Assembly (NCBI GenBank): GCA_964370605.1
Contig: CAYJJX010000003.1
Location: 62,001-126,000 of the forward strand
Origin: CAYJBH01 sp964370605
GTDB taxonomy: Bacteria > Bacillota > Clostridia > Oscillospirales > Ruminococcaceae
Reading direction: 5' to 3'
DNA length: 64,000 nucleotides
Every line of letters starts with the position of its first letter. Within the stretch, counting starts at the first letter, position 1. Below, piece by piece: positions 33,121 through 42,185 of the stretch. The notes below the pieces were generated by a model. That model saw nothing but the letters and a program-made list of their open reading frames with translations, did no database searches and was not told the DNA's origin. Both the position numbers and the translations under genes were made by a program.

Positions 33121-34272
33121 TTATATCTCGACCCAGACGTTTCCAAGGCGATTGCTTTCAACGACTGAATGCGTGAACTTGACGCCTGCGATTCCCTCCT
33201 CGACGGTCGGGAAATCCATGTCGGCGTCAGTCAGTGTCTCGCCGTTCAATCTTTTCAAAAGGGCAGTGGTAAAGGTTTTGTAGATGTTTGCAAAGGCGAC
33301 AAACAATCCTTCGGGATGGCCGGACGGAACTCGATTGAGCTCGGATGCTCGACCCGAGAGATATCCCATTCCACGATTTAGAATCTGCATGGGGCAACCT
33401 TTTTTAGTGAAGTATAAGAGGTTGGGGTTTTCTTGTACCCACTCGATTGCACCTTCCGTTCCGAAAATGCGAACGACAAGTCCGTTGGAGTGTCCGACGC
33501 AGACCTGTGAGAAGCTGAAAACGCCGTGTGCGCCGTTTTCATATTCCAGCAGCATGTTGGCATTCATTTCGAGAGGCTGTTCAAAGTGGTCGAGTACCGC
33601 ACAGACTTTTTTGAGTTTAAGTCCTGTCAGATAGTATACCATATGCTCGACATGGGTACCAAGATCGCCGACACAGTTTGCGATTCCCGCTATTTCGGGG
33701 TTTTTACGCCACATAGAGAGTTTCTTTGTGGTTTGATCGCCTTTTCCGACATCGTCAATCAGCCATTCTTGCAAGAACTCGGCATTTACATTGATGACTT
33801 CACCGATCTCTCCGTCATCGATCAATTTTTTAGCCTGTTTTATCATGCAGTTGCCGGTATAAGAGTATGTAACGGCAAAGAAAAGGTTCTTTGCCTTCGC
33901 AAGTCGAGACAGCTCCTCGCCCTGCTCGACGGTGTGACAAAGTGGTTTTTCACACACGACATGAAAACCGTTCTCTAAAAACGCTTTGGCGATCTCGTAG
34001 TGAGTTTTATTTGGGGTGGTGATGACTACAAAGTCAATTTTATCATTTCGTTGTGCCTCTGCTCGAGCCATCTCGTCATAGGAACCGTAAACCCGATCGG
34101 TGCTCACACCGAGTTTTTTTCCGGTTTCACTGTTCAGCTGAGGATCGGTACTGAAACAGCCGGCCGTTAGAACCGCCTTGCTGTCGAAGTCGATGGCGGT
34201 ACGATGCACTCCGCCGATAAAAGCGTTTAGACTTCCGCCTATCATTCCATAGTTTAAGTACTCTCTTTTCAT
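33121..34272 (-). CDS. Gfo/Idh/MocA family NAD(P)-dependent oxidoreductase
   Basis: A 383-residue dehydrogenase of the Gfo/Idh/MocA class. The N-terminal Rossmann domain has GMIGGSLNAFIGGVHR in place of the usual GxGxxG, VVITTPNKTHYEIA and the conserved CEKPL near residue 110. The C-terminal domain contains GDLGTHVEHMVYYL, which includes the typical catalytic His region. Such enzymes oxidise or reduce sugars, inositols or related polyols; the substrate here is unknown. The ATG has AAGGGG upstream. It is monocistronic, with AT-rich spacers on both sides. Confidence 0.88.
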   Translation of the reverse strand: MKREYLNYGMIGGSLNAFIGGVHRTAIDFDSKAVLTAGCFSTDPQLNSETGKKLGVSTDRVYGSYDEMARAEAQRNDKIDFVVITTPNKTHYEIAKAFLENGFHVVCEKPLCHTVEQGEELSRLAKAKNLFFAVTYSYTGNCMIKQAKKLIDDGEIGEVINVNAEFLQEWLIDDVGKGDQTTKKLSMWRKNPEIAGIANCVGDLGTHVEHMVYYLTGLKLKKVCAVLDHFEQPLEMNANMLLEYENGAHGVFSFSQVCVGHSNGLVVRIFGTEGAIEWVQENPNLLYFTKKGCPMQILNRGMGYLSGRASELNRVPSGHPEGLFVAFANIYKTFTTALLKRLNGETLTDADMDFPTVEEGIAGVKFTHSVVESNRLGNVWVEI

Positions 34273-34457
34273 AACAGCCCCTTAATCATTTAACATCTTT
34301 TTCTCATTTTATAACAACAAAATAAAAAAATCAACAACAAAAAAAATTATCATTTAAAAACCATAAGGTAGCTTTTATCTAAAACTTTGTTCCAAGTGGC
34401 TTTCACCACAATGCAGATTCTGCAAAAAGCATGTCATGATTACATATAAAAAGTGCG

Positions 34458-34946
34458 TCAAATCGCATTTCGGAGTTTTAGGATACGTTCAATTCTTGGC
34501 CTATTATATCGTTGGGTTATAAGACAGGGAAGATTAACGGCAAGGGCATAGAGCAACATAATCGGGATAACTTCAAGTGGGCAGAAAAAACCAAACAATA
34601 AAAAAGGCGGGATGGACAAAAGATGAATGAGCTCCGCCTTGCACGATTCGCTCAAAAAATATCTCAGCCCTGCGTCAGAGGTGTCGCGGAGGCGCTTTTT
34701 CTTTAACCCAACCCCTGTGATTGCGCTTCCGTCCGGAAGATAGCGCTTCCATCGTTTTATTGCAAAATACTTTTCATAGATCCTGCCTCCCTTTTCAAAA
34801 TTTTTACTGCAAAAAAGAAGGTTGTTTCGATCGAAAAGTTTGTCCGGCATTATTCCCACCAGAAAAGCTACCGTTATCTGTATCATTGCCCATGCCAAAA
34901 AGCACGCCGCGATATTTTGCCATGGTGAAAGGAAGATAATTTGCAT
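34458..34946 (-). CDS. CrtO-like acyltransferase (glycosyl-4,4'-diaponeurosporenoate acyltransferase family)
   Basis: A 162-residue membrane protein that matches staphylococcal CrtO along its length: FNFEKxGK-like NFEKGGRIYEKYF, then IKRWKRYLPDG, a central helix after KAELIHLLSIPP, and the closing NLPCLITQRYNRPRIERIL. CrtO esterifies the glucose of a carotenoid glycoside with a fatty acid in staphyloxanthin synthesis. It is the last of three leftward genes with a CrtQ-like glycosyltransferase and a CrtN-like FAD enzyme. The true acceptor in this organism is not known because no carotenoid backbone synthase is in the window. Confidence 0.82.
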   Translation of the reverse strand: MQIIFLSPWQNIAACFLAWAMIQITVAFLVGIMPDKLFDRNNLLFCSKNFEKGGRIYEKYFAIKRWKRYLPDGSAITGVGLKKKRLRDTSDAGLRYFLSESCKAELIHLLSIPPFLLFGFFCPLEVIPIMLLYALAVNLPCLITQRYNRPRIERILKLRNAI

Positions 34947-34964
34947 AAAGTCTTCTCCTGATTT

Positions 34965-36119
34965 TCATCTGCCTTGTTTGATTTTTCGCCCTTTCCAACT
35001 TACCGAAAGCTTGAATATCCTTTTGAAAAGTGAGACGGAGAATAGGGTGAAAAAAGTTAAGAGCCATATCGGATAGAGGAACGGGGCGAGCAGACCGAAA
35101 CTACCGACCTTGCTCGTCACTTTCAAAGTGGCGATTGCCCAGACGAGATACACGGCGATGCTTACTGACACATAGATTGCGCCAAGTTGAAGCGAGTTAT
35201 CGTTCATAAATAACGATTCGACTGCTTTGTAGACGAGTAACAGCGATGCAGCGCAGCCTGTTAACCATAAAAAAGTTAGTACAAAGAGTATCAAAGAAGT
35301 ATATTCGGCGCCGACAGCGATGTTTTTTATCCATCCCTGTGCAAGACTTTTCATGCCGTCAGGATACATTCGAAAAGATATAATATCACCGCCGGTTTTT
35401 ACGACAAAATGCTCTTGGCTTGCGTCCAGGTGTTGCCCGAGTTTCAGGTCGTCCACCACGCTGTCGTTTACACAGCTGTGCCCTCCGATCTCGTTATATA
35501 AATTTCTATCGATGAAGATAACCGGTCCAAAGAGTCCTGCTGCTTTCGACGGTATTGCGCTGCAACTGCCGTTGCCGGCAAGTTGAACCAGATTGAAGAA
35601 GAGCGAACATCTTTCATACAGATGTCTTACATTGTGAAACGGCTGCACTGTTATGGTACACTGTTCTTGTATGTGGCAATCATATAGCAACTTTAATGCA
35701 GTGGGACCCAATCGCACGTCGGCATCTAAAAACAGCAAAAAGTCACCGCTTGCATTTCTCGCACCGACTTGACATGCCCAAGCCTTTGCGTTCCAGCCCT
35801 TTTGTTTTTGTTCCACTTGAAGCAGGGTGACATTATGGTATTTTGAAACGACTGATACGGTGTCGTCGTCACTCATGTCGTCAACACAAATAATCTCATG
35901 TGGCGGAAGTTGTTGTGACAGAAGATCGTTTAAAAGCTGTTCGATGTTGAAACGCTCATTGCGCATCGGTATCACTATCGATATTTTGCCGTCGATTGAA
36001 GTAGATCCTCCATTCGGTTTTTGTGAAACTTCATATCGAACACCAAGTTTTGGAAAACGATAGAATAACAGGAAGAATGATAACAGTCCAAGACAGTTTA
36101 TAATTAGATAATAAGTCAT
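34965..36119 (-). CDS. CrtQ-like glycosyltransferase (GT2)
   Basis: A 384-residue GT-A family 2 transferase with an N-terminal helix and C-terminal membrane helices. Seen are SIVIPMRNE, the VDDMSDDDT donor segment, LFLDADVRLGP (DxD-type), FGPVIFIDRNLYNEIGGH and ISFRMYPDGMKSLAQGWIKN, all shared with CrtQ, which glucosylates 4,4'-diaponeurosporenoate. The start ATG lies 2 nt after the stop of the FAD enzyme, with CGGAG inside that gene, so translation is coupled. The frame extended to 36338 is not used. It probably glycosylates a polyene or other lipid at the membrane. Confidence 0.85.
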   Translation of the reverse strand: MTYYLIINCLGLLSFFLLFYRFPKLGVRYEVSQKPNGGSTSIDGKISIVIPMRNERFNIEQLLNDLLSQQLPPHEIICVDDMSDDDTVSVVSKYHNVTLLQVEQKQKGWNAKAWACQVGARNASGDFLLFLDADVRLGPTALKLLYDCHIQEQCTITVQPFHNVRHLYERCSLFFNLVQLAGNGSCSAIPSKAAGLFGPVIFIDRNLYNEIGGHSCVNDSVVDDLKLGQHLDASQEHFVVKTGGDIISFRMYPDGMKSLAQGWIKNIAVGAEYTSLILFVLTFLWLTGCAASLLLVYKAVESLFMNDNSLQLGAIYVSVSIAVYLVWAIATLKVTSKVGSFGLLAPFLYPIWLLTFFTLFSVSLFKRIFKLSVSWKGRKIKQGR

Positions 36120-36121
36120 GA

Positions 36122-37906
36122 TTACTCCGTTTTTGAGTTTCGTTTGACTTTTGAGGCGCCAAGATCGCGAAGCGCTTTGTCGGCCGCAAGACGACCGGTG
36201 ATGATGCTGACCGGAAGTCCGGCGGGACTGAACGTCCACATGCCGGCCTGATACACCGATGGAAGATCGGTGTTTATCGAGCGTGCGATAGCTGTGAATC
36301 CCGTGACGGCAGGCATTGGGCTGCTGAGATGCGACCAACCGGTTATGGCTCCGTCGTCATTGGCGGTTCGCCGTTCCAGACAAAGTGGGGTCGAACATTC
36401 GCAAAAGATTAGATGCTCTTTTATTCCTTTTATCAAGGTCTTGTCAAGCGTGTCTATTATCACTTCGCGGCATATTGCCTTGAATTCGTCATGCATTCCC
36501 TCATCATCAAAACGTTTTGCAATTTCGTATTCAAACAGCGTTCCGACAATGAGCGCACAGCGACCGGGCGGCGCAAGTCTGGGGTTTATGACGGCCGGAC
36601 AAGAAATTTCGAAGGTAGTCAGCCTGAGATAGCTTTCGACATAATTTTTCAGCTCCGGTGTTGTAGTATTGCTATTTGGTAGGCGAAGCGACGACAACCC
36701 TTCAATGGACGGTGTGAAGAACATATGTGAACCACAGATTGCTCCAACATTTTTGGCAGGGATATCTACGGCGAGATACAATGTCAGGACCGAGTTGCTA
36801 CCACGCTGTTTTAAGGCATGGTTGCTGTGTTGAATGGTCGCACCGGAGCGCCTTATCAATGATTTTTTGCTACAACACCATATCATGCGGTCATACTGCA
36901 CTCGGTTGCCGTCTTGAAGCGTTACCATGCTTTTTCTGATGTTGATATCGATAACTTCGGTGTTGCATTGTACTCTGCCGCCGTTGACTGTGATGTGTTC
37001 TTGCATGAGTTCGGCGATGTGTTTGATTGAATTTTTGGGGTAGTAATAGTCACCGTAAAGCCAAAAGTATCCTAGGGCAAAAAATGTGGGGGAGCCGGAG
37101 AAAAAATGTTGTATTACCATGTCGCATAGGGCACGGTTTTGGGTCAAATCCGCAAGCTTTTTTTCGACCGGTTGGCGTGCAAGATTGATTTCGATGACGG
37201 TAGAAAGATACCGCACCAGCCACGGCAACATTTTCTTGAAAAGTTTTTTCGGCTCATTCCATAGCGGAGAGAACAGCGGATTTTCTACGCCGTAGAGCAC
37301 GTCCATGTTTTTTACAGTTCGTTCGATAAGTCTGATTATTCGTGCTATGTCTCTTTTGTTATCAGGAAAATGGAAAGCCAGCATTTTGGCATATTCCTTC
37401 AGTCCGCCCGATCTGCTGATGGTGGTATTTCGTTCCCCTATCTTTAAATTGACATCGCTTTTGATTAGATCGGCTTCGATACCGAGACTACGGAGCATGG
37501 GTATTAGTGTACCTGCATTTTCCAGTGCTCTTATGCCACCGTCGAATGTGAAACCTTGTCGCTCAAAACCGGAAACAAGCCCTCCGACCTGCGATTCTTT
37601 TTCACAGAGCAGAACGCTTTGACCTTTTTGTGCAAGATATGTTGCCGCGGTAAGGCCTGCGATGCCGCCGCCTACAACCAACACATCGCAATGTTTATCA
37701 GAGTGCCGAAAAGGTTGATGTTCTTTTGGAAGATAATACACTTTTTTTCGGCGTCTTTCCTCGCAGATGGCTTTGTGAAGGAATCTGTTGAATGTCGAAT
37801 TTGTCATAAGTCTTGACAAGTTTGACCTTTCAAGGAGCTTTGCGAGGTTCTTTGTCGGTCGGCAGCTTTTATTTAGGGGTAATGATTTGTGGTTTATGTC
37901 TTGCAT
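36122..37906 (-). CDS. CrtN/CrtI-like FAD-dependent carotenoid oxidoreductase
   Basis: A 594-residue flavoprotein related to phytoene desaturases. After an unusual N-terminal extension of about 70 residues comes the dinucleotide site DVLVVGGGIAGLTAATYLA, then the family motifs GGLVSGFERQGFTFDGG and a C-terminal QAGMWTFSPAGLPVSIITGRLAA. Relatives desaturate or oxidise C30/C40 carotenoids. It heads a three-gene set with CrtQ-like and CrtO-like proteins. An alternative start at Met34 is possible, as the ATG at 37906 has only a weak GGAAA site. The substrate is inferred from neighbours only. Confidence 0.82.
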   Translation of the reverse strand: MQDINHKSLPLNKSCRPTKNLAKLLERSNLSRLMTNSTFNRFLHKAICEERRRKKVYYLPKEHQPFRHSDKHCDVLVVGGGIAGLTAATYLAQKGQSVLLCEKESQVGGLVSGFERQGFTFDGGIRALENAGTLIPMLRSLGIEADLIKSDVNLKIGERNTTISRSGGLKEYAKMLAFHFPDNKRDIARIIRLIERTVKNMDVLYGVENPLFSPLWNEPKKLFKKMLPWLVRYLSTVIEINLARQPVEKKLADLTQNRALCDMVIQHFFSGSPTFFALGYFWLYGDYYYPKNSIKHIAELMQEHITVNGGRVQCNTEVIDINIRKSMVTLQDGNRVQYDRMIWCCSKKSLIRRSGATIQHSNHALKQRGSNSVLTLYLAVDIPAKNVGAICGSHMFFTPSIEGLSSLRLPNSNTTTPELKNYVESYLRLTTFEISCPAVINPRLAPPGRCALIVGTLFEYEIAKRFDDEGMHDEFKAICREVIIDTLDKTLIKGIKEHLIFCECSTPLCLERRTANDDGAITGWSHLSSPMPAVTGFTAIARSINTDLPSVYQAGMWTFSPAGLPVSIITGRLAADKALRDLGASKVKRNSKTE

Positions 37907-37930
37907 ATAAATATTTCCGAAAAAATGGTC

Positions 37931-37982
37931 AGAGGGTTCCTCTCCTGCAGTCGATATTTCAACATGCCGAGAGGTATCCTCT
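37931..37982. promoter_or_regulatory. Two copies of an AGAGG-N3-CCTCT palindrome
   Basis: AGAGGGTTCCTCT at 37931-37943 and AGAGGTATCCTCT at 37970-37982, 39 bp centre to centre, lie in the divergent region between the carotenoid-like genes and gcvPB. The position and spacing suit a paired operator; each could also fold as a small hairpin in the leftward leader RNA. Confidence 0.45.
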
Positions 37983-38100
37983 TATACTATAGATATGCAC
38001 AACATACCGCATCATAGAACAAAAAAACATAAAAACTTTTCGACATCTTTTGCCGAACAGCTAAAACTGCTTTATGCGGCAACGATTTTTGAAAAACATC

Positions 38101-38129
38101 TAGAAATCGTAAAAAAATCATGCTATAAT
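38101..38129 (+). promoter_or_regulatory. Promoter of gcvPB
   Basis: TAGAAA (38101-38106), 17-nt spacer, TATAAT (38124-38129) with TG one base ahead (extended -10). Transcription would start near 38136, which excludes the upstream frame beginning at 37995. Confidence 0.65.
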
Positions 38130-38162
38130 AAATCTGATAATATTCGATGGAATAATACTGAC

Positions 38163-39602
38163 ATGAAAACTATATTTGAACGACCGGCCGCCGGAGATTG
38201 CCAAAACATTTTGCCAAAATTGACGGTGCCGCAGCTACTACCAAGTGACGAGCTGCTCGGAAAGACACCCGACATTCCCTGTCTTGCCGAACCGGAGCTT
38301 GCGCGACATTATAAAGAGCTTGCCGATAACTGTTTCCCGGTTTCTAAAGGGTTTTATCCGCTTGGGAGCTGCACCATGAAACACAACCCAAAGGTGTCAG
38401 AGCGTGTGGTGTCCGATCCATCATTCAGTGCGCTTCATCCACTGATGCCGACAGAGGATTCGCAAGGCATATTGGAAGCGCTATATAACTGTGAACGAGC
38501 ATTATGTGAAGTCAACGGCATGGACCTTGCCGCCCTTTCACCTGCCGCAGGTGCGCAGGGTGAACTTGCGGCTATATTAGTCATCAAGGCATACCATCAT
38601 AGCCGAGGCGATGCTCGTCGCACCAAAGTCATCGTTCCCGATACCGCGCATGGCACGAATCCGGCAACGGCGGTAATGGCGGGATATTCAACCGTCGAAA
38701 TTGTTTCGGGCAAGGATGGGCGTGTCGATCTTGACGCACTGAAATCTGTGTTAGACGACGAAGTTGCGGCGATAATGCTGACCAATCCGTCCACACTTGG
38801 AATATTTGAAACCGATATACCGGAAATCACTCGACTTTGCCATGAGGCAGGCGCGCTTTGTTATTATGACGGTGCAAACCTCAATGCAATTATGGGCATT
38901 GCGCGACCGGGCGACATGGGTTTCGACCTTTGCCATCTGAACCTGCATAAGACGTTTGCCACTCCTCACGGCGGTGGTGGGCCGGGAAGCGGTACAATTC
39001 TTTGCAAAGAGTTTTTGAGACCGTTTTTGCCGGCTCCACTTTTGGAATATAACGAGGGGCTATATCACCTGTATGTTCCGGAAAAGTCTGTCGGGAAGAT
39101 GGTATCATTCCATGGGAATGTCGCAGTTACCCTGCGTGCCTATGCCTATATCATTGCACTGGGTGGCGAGGGCCTTCGCCGTGCAAGCAGTATGGCAGTA
39201 TTGAATGCTAACTATCTCAAACATCGTTTAAAAGAGGTGTTTGTGCCGGTCTATGATTCTGATACACTACATGAATTTGTGGCATCGGCACGTAGTTATC
39301 GTGATGAATATGGTGTCAATGCACTTGGTATTGCTAAGGCTATGCAGGACGAAGGTCTTCACCCGCCTACCATGTACTTCCCGCTCCTCGTTCCGGAAGC
39401 ACTTATGTTTGAGCCGACCGAAACGGAGAGTAAGCAAACTATCGATGAGGTTGCGGACAAGATAATCGAGATATGCGAACACGCAAAGTCAGACAGCGAA
39501 TATTTTGCAAACACGCCCTATAAACAGATTGTCGGACGCCCTGATGAGGCAAAGGCGGCAAGATCACCGGTGCTGATATATAGCGGTCAGGACGAGAGTT
39601 AG
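38163..39602 (+). CDS. gcvPB: Glycine dehydrogenase (decarboxylating) subunit 2
   Basis: A 479-residue PLP enzyme, the beta half of split P-protein and bearer of the catalytic lysine (HLNLHKTFATPHGGGGPG, near residue 267). FYPLGSCTMKHNPK and SPAAGAQGELAAILVIKAYH are also typical. It pairs with GcvPA at 17960-19252. The start ATG is downstream of a good promoter; the ribosome site (GATGG at 12 nt) is weak. It is unlinked to gcvT-gcvH-gcvPA, though most clostridia keep gcvPA and gcvPB adjacent. Length is normal. Confidence 0.95.
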   Translation: MKTIFERPAAGDCQNILPKLTVPQLLPSDELLGKTPDIPCLAEPELARHYKELADNCFPVSKGFYPLGSCTMKHNPKVSERVVSDPSFSALHPLMPTEDSQGILEALYNCERALCEVNGMDLAALSPAAGAQGELAAILVIKAYHHSRGDARRTKVIVPDTAHGTNPATAVMAGYSTVEIVSGKDGRVDLDALKSVLDDEVAAIMLTNPSTLGIFETDIPEITRLCHEAGALCYYDGANLNAIMGIARPGDMGFDLCHLNLHKTFATPHGGGGPGSGTILCKEFLRPFLPAPLLEYNEGLYHLYVPEKSVGKMVSFHGNVAVTLRAYAYIIALGGEGLRRASSMAVLNANYLKHRLKEVFVPVYDSDTLHEFVASARSYRDEYGVNALGIAKAMQDEGLHPPTMYFPLLVPEALMFEPTETESKQTIDEVADKIIEICEHAKSDSEYFANTPYKQIVGRPDEAKAARSPVLIYSGQDES

Positions 39603-39795
39603 GCCTAGTGTTTCTGCAGAATGAGAAACAGAGCAGTGCCGCAAGACATTTGGACAAGAAATTGCGGTTAGCGGATCGTTTTGATAAACGACTTTGAAGA
39701 ACCATCTGTCGAAGGTTGAATTTGTGATGCGAACACGGTTTGTATTCCATGTTTGCCAAACTTGACATTATGCAGGGTGGCTATCGGATCGTTAA

Positions 39796-39836
39796 AAAAG
39801 AGCTACGGACAGAATGAACTGTTCCGTAGCTCTTTT
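39796..39836. terminator. Bidirectional terminator between gcvPB and cdaR
   Basis: AAAAGAGCTACGGA (39796-39809) pairs perfectly with 39823-39836, extended by CAG/CTG past one bulge; A/T runs serve both directions. The remaining 39603-39795 shows nothing I recognise. Confidence 0.85.
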
Positions 39837-39889
39837 AAATTGAAATAACGAAATTCAAGCTATAAAGCGCTGTGATTATGTCAGGAAGA

Positions 39890-41152
39890 TTACTCTCCTC
39901 CCACCTCGACGATTACGGTATAGCTTCCTACTGCAATGACATCATCGTTTGATGGGATTACGATACTGACAGCCACGGTCTGATTACCCTGTGCAGTGGT
40001 GATGTCTTCCATGTTGATTTCACCGATGACCGCCTCTTGCTGCATGGCTTCGAGACTTTCAGACGAGCCGATTAGACGTACATCTTGAATCTGTTGGGTC
40101 AGAACCTCAACATCGATATTTTGATTTTGGTTTTTTATCCTGAAATCGGTGACGGTAATCGTACGCTCTGACAAACTATCGGTATCAAACGTGACTCGTG
40201 CAGTGCTGATGTTTTCGAGGTTTGTGAATCCGGTCGGTAGGGTTACATCAAACTCATAGAGTGCCCGCAGTTCAAAGGTTTGCAGGTCGATATAACCGAG
40301 CAGCAGGTCACCTGCCTTGTCGATGCTTTCCGCGTCACCGGCAACTTGAATTACCGCAGGTTCGATGGTATATTCGAACGAATTGACATCAAATCCCTCC
40401 GGTACATTTGCAAATTCGATCTTAGTCTGCATTTCACCCAATTTCATGATGGGAATATTGACTTCTGCCTCGACGGCACTCATGGTGAGATTGTCGGTCT
40501 TGAGCGAGTTGCCTTCTGCATCAAAAAGTTCGATAGCGCCCACGCCTATTGTGCGCTCCGAAAGCTCGGTTTCATCGGAGTAGGTGACCTGCGCACGGGC
40601 AACCCTTGTGACCTCTGTTTCGGGTCCCTGAACGACTATCTCGGCAGGCGATGCGGAGGGAAGTCCTGCAACATAGCCATCGGCGACTACGAGATCACGG
40701 GTGTTTACCTCGACTGCAATGGTTTTGCTTAGTATTTTATCGAAGGTCATCTCGACGCTGGCGGGAGAGACGGCAAGTATATCGAACTCATCATAGTTAT
40801 CTGCCTTGGTCACGATAACCTGAACGTCATATGTTCCGGCGCCTGTGACGGTATCGTATCGCATCTGAACATTGAGGTCAGATGCACGCAGTGAACTGAC
40901 AAAGCCACGCTCGCCGCTGACTGTGACGCTAATCGTTGCTTCGGGTGATCCGATAATGCTGAGGCCTTGTGAGCGAATCGAGGTTTGACCGACAGAAAAG
41001 TCGACCGGCACACCGGTAATATCATCGGTATAGTCCGACTCAACGGTTGTGACCACAAGAGTCCAGCAGATAATCGCAACCAGAATGGAAAAAACTATGC
41101 AAAACTGGCGATTATCAAACAGCTGTGAAAGTGATGGGAGCTTGAATTTCAT
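39890..41152 (-). CDS. cdaR: CdaA regulatory protein CdaR (YbbR domains)
   Basis: A 420-residue extracytoplasmic protein anchored by one N-terminal helix (about 20-40). It carries several YbbR repeats, seen as recurrent GLP/VxV beta-strand patterns ending in phrases such as PASVEMTFDKILSKTIAVEV. CdaR binds and modulates the diadenylate cyclase CdaA. The start is the ATG at 41152 with AAAGGAA; the upstream frame from 41194 is less likely. It follows cdaA by 71 nt in the usual cdaA-cdaR order; glmM, the common third gene, is not here. Confidence 0.9.
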   Translation of the reverse strand: MKFKLPSLSQLFDNRQFCIVFSILVAIICWTLVVTTVESDYTDDITGVPVDFSVGQTSIRSQGLSIIGSPEATISVTVSGERGFVSSLRASDLNVQMRYDTVTGAGTYDVQVIVTKADNYDEFDILAVSPASVEMTFDKILSKTIAVEVNTRDLVVADGYVAGLPSASPAEIVVQGPETEVTRVARAQVTYSDETELSERTIGVGAIELFDAEGNSLKTDNLTMSAVEAEVNIPIMKLGEMQTKIEFANVPEGFDVNSFEYTIEPAVIQVAGDAESIDKAGDLLLGYIDLQTFELRALYEFDVTLPTGFTNLENISTARVTFDTDSLSERTITVTDFRIKNQNQNIDVEVLTQQIQDVRLIGSSESLEAMQQEAVIGEINMEDITTAQGNQTVAVSIVIPSNDDVIAVGSYTVIVEVGGE

Positions 41153-41223
41153 ATGCGAACGTTCCTTTCTCGGCGCTTTTCTCGTATTATTCATTTTTTG
41201 AGAATAAGTCCGGCGCTTTTTAT

Positions 41224-42165
41224 TTATTCTTTTTCCTCGGCATTTTTTTCTTCAACGCTGTCGATGTTGGTAGCTGGCTCGCTATTTTTGCGTTTTAGGT
41301 TTGAGAATAAATTTGACAGCAGGCTACGACGCTTTGTGGACTCAGTATTTTCCGGTATAAGCTCTTCTTCTAATATTCGATAGATTCCGGCACGGTCTAC
41401 TCTGCGGATCAAGATACCGTTTTTTGCGACCGATACAACGCCGGTCTCTTCCGAGATAACAACCACGATAGCGTCGGTGAGCTCTGCCGTGCCAAGGGCG
41501 GCACGATGACGAGTTCCAAGGTCTTTGCTCATGTCATGATTGGAGGAAAGCGGCATTACACACCCTGCGCTTATCAGCTTAGCGTTGCCGATGATGACAG
41601 CACCGTCATGAAGCGGTGAACCGTTGAAAAAAATATTCATAAGCAGTTCCGGAGTGACGTCGGCATTTACTCTTGTGCCGTTACGGCTATAGTCATAAAG
41701 TCGCATAGAACGTTCGACTACGATGAGAGCACCGGTGTGCTTGTCAGAAAGTTGTTGGGCGGCGTCGCAGATGGCTGTGATTGTAACACGCCATTTTTTG
41801 CGCATACTCTCTTCCATTACGGTTTTATCAAAAAGGTTAGAGTTCAGTACCCTTGCACGTCCCATCTTGTCGAGTCCACGACGAATTTCGGGTTGGAAAA
41901 GCACAAACAGTGCTATGATACCGAAATTCAATACCTCGTTAAGGAGATAGCCGAAAGTCTTGAGGCCGATCTCGTTTGCGGCAATATTAGCAAGAAAAAG
42001 AACGAGAATTGCCTTGATAACCTGGTTGGTGTTGGTGTCTCGAACGACGACGATCAGTCCGTAGACTGCAAGCGCCACCACCAGAATATCGATGATATCG
42101 ACAGGACCTATCGTGCCATATATTGCAATGGCATCACTGATTAAATTCGAAATCCATTCCTGCAT
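41224..42165 (-). CDS. cdaA: Diadenylate cyclase CdaA
   Basis: A 313-residue membrane enzyme that makes the second messenger c-di-AMP from two ATP. Three N-terminal helices are followed by the DAC domain with PLHDGAVIIGN (DGA motif) and GTRHRAALG (RHR motif). The C-terminus carries about 40 extra charged residues (after LIPENTE) beyond the usual 270-280. c-di-AMP controls potassium and osmolyte balance in Bacillota. It lies 20 nt after ispDF and precedes cdaR on the same strand. Confidence 0.95.
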   Translation of the reverse strand: MQEWISNLISDAIAIYGTIGPVDIIDILVVALAVYGLIVVVRDTNTNQVIKAILVLFLANIAANEIGLKTFGYLLNEVLNFGIIALFVLFQPEIRRGLDKMGRARVLNSNLFDKTVMEESMRKKWRVTITAICDAAQQLSDKHTGALIVVERSMRLYDYSRNGTRVNADVTPELLMNIFFNGSPLHDGAVIIGNAKLISAGCVMPLSSNHDMSKDLGTRHRAALGTAELTDAIVVVISEETGVVSVAKNGILIRRVDRAGIYRILEEELIPENTESTKRRSLLSNLFSNLKRKNSEPATNIDSVEEKNAEEKE

Positions 42166-42185
42166 AGACGTGCCTTTTCCTTTCG

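Noticed and set aside
37995..38162. In-frame extension of gcvPB by 56 codons
   Set aside because: A consensus promoter at 38101-38129 lies inside it and homologues begin at the ATG 38163.
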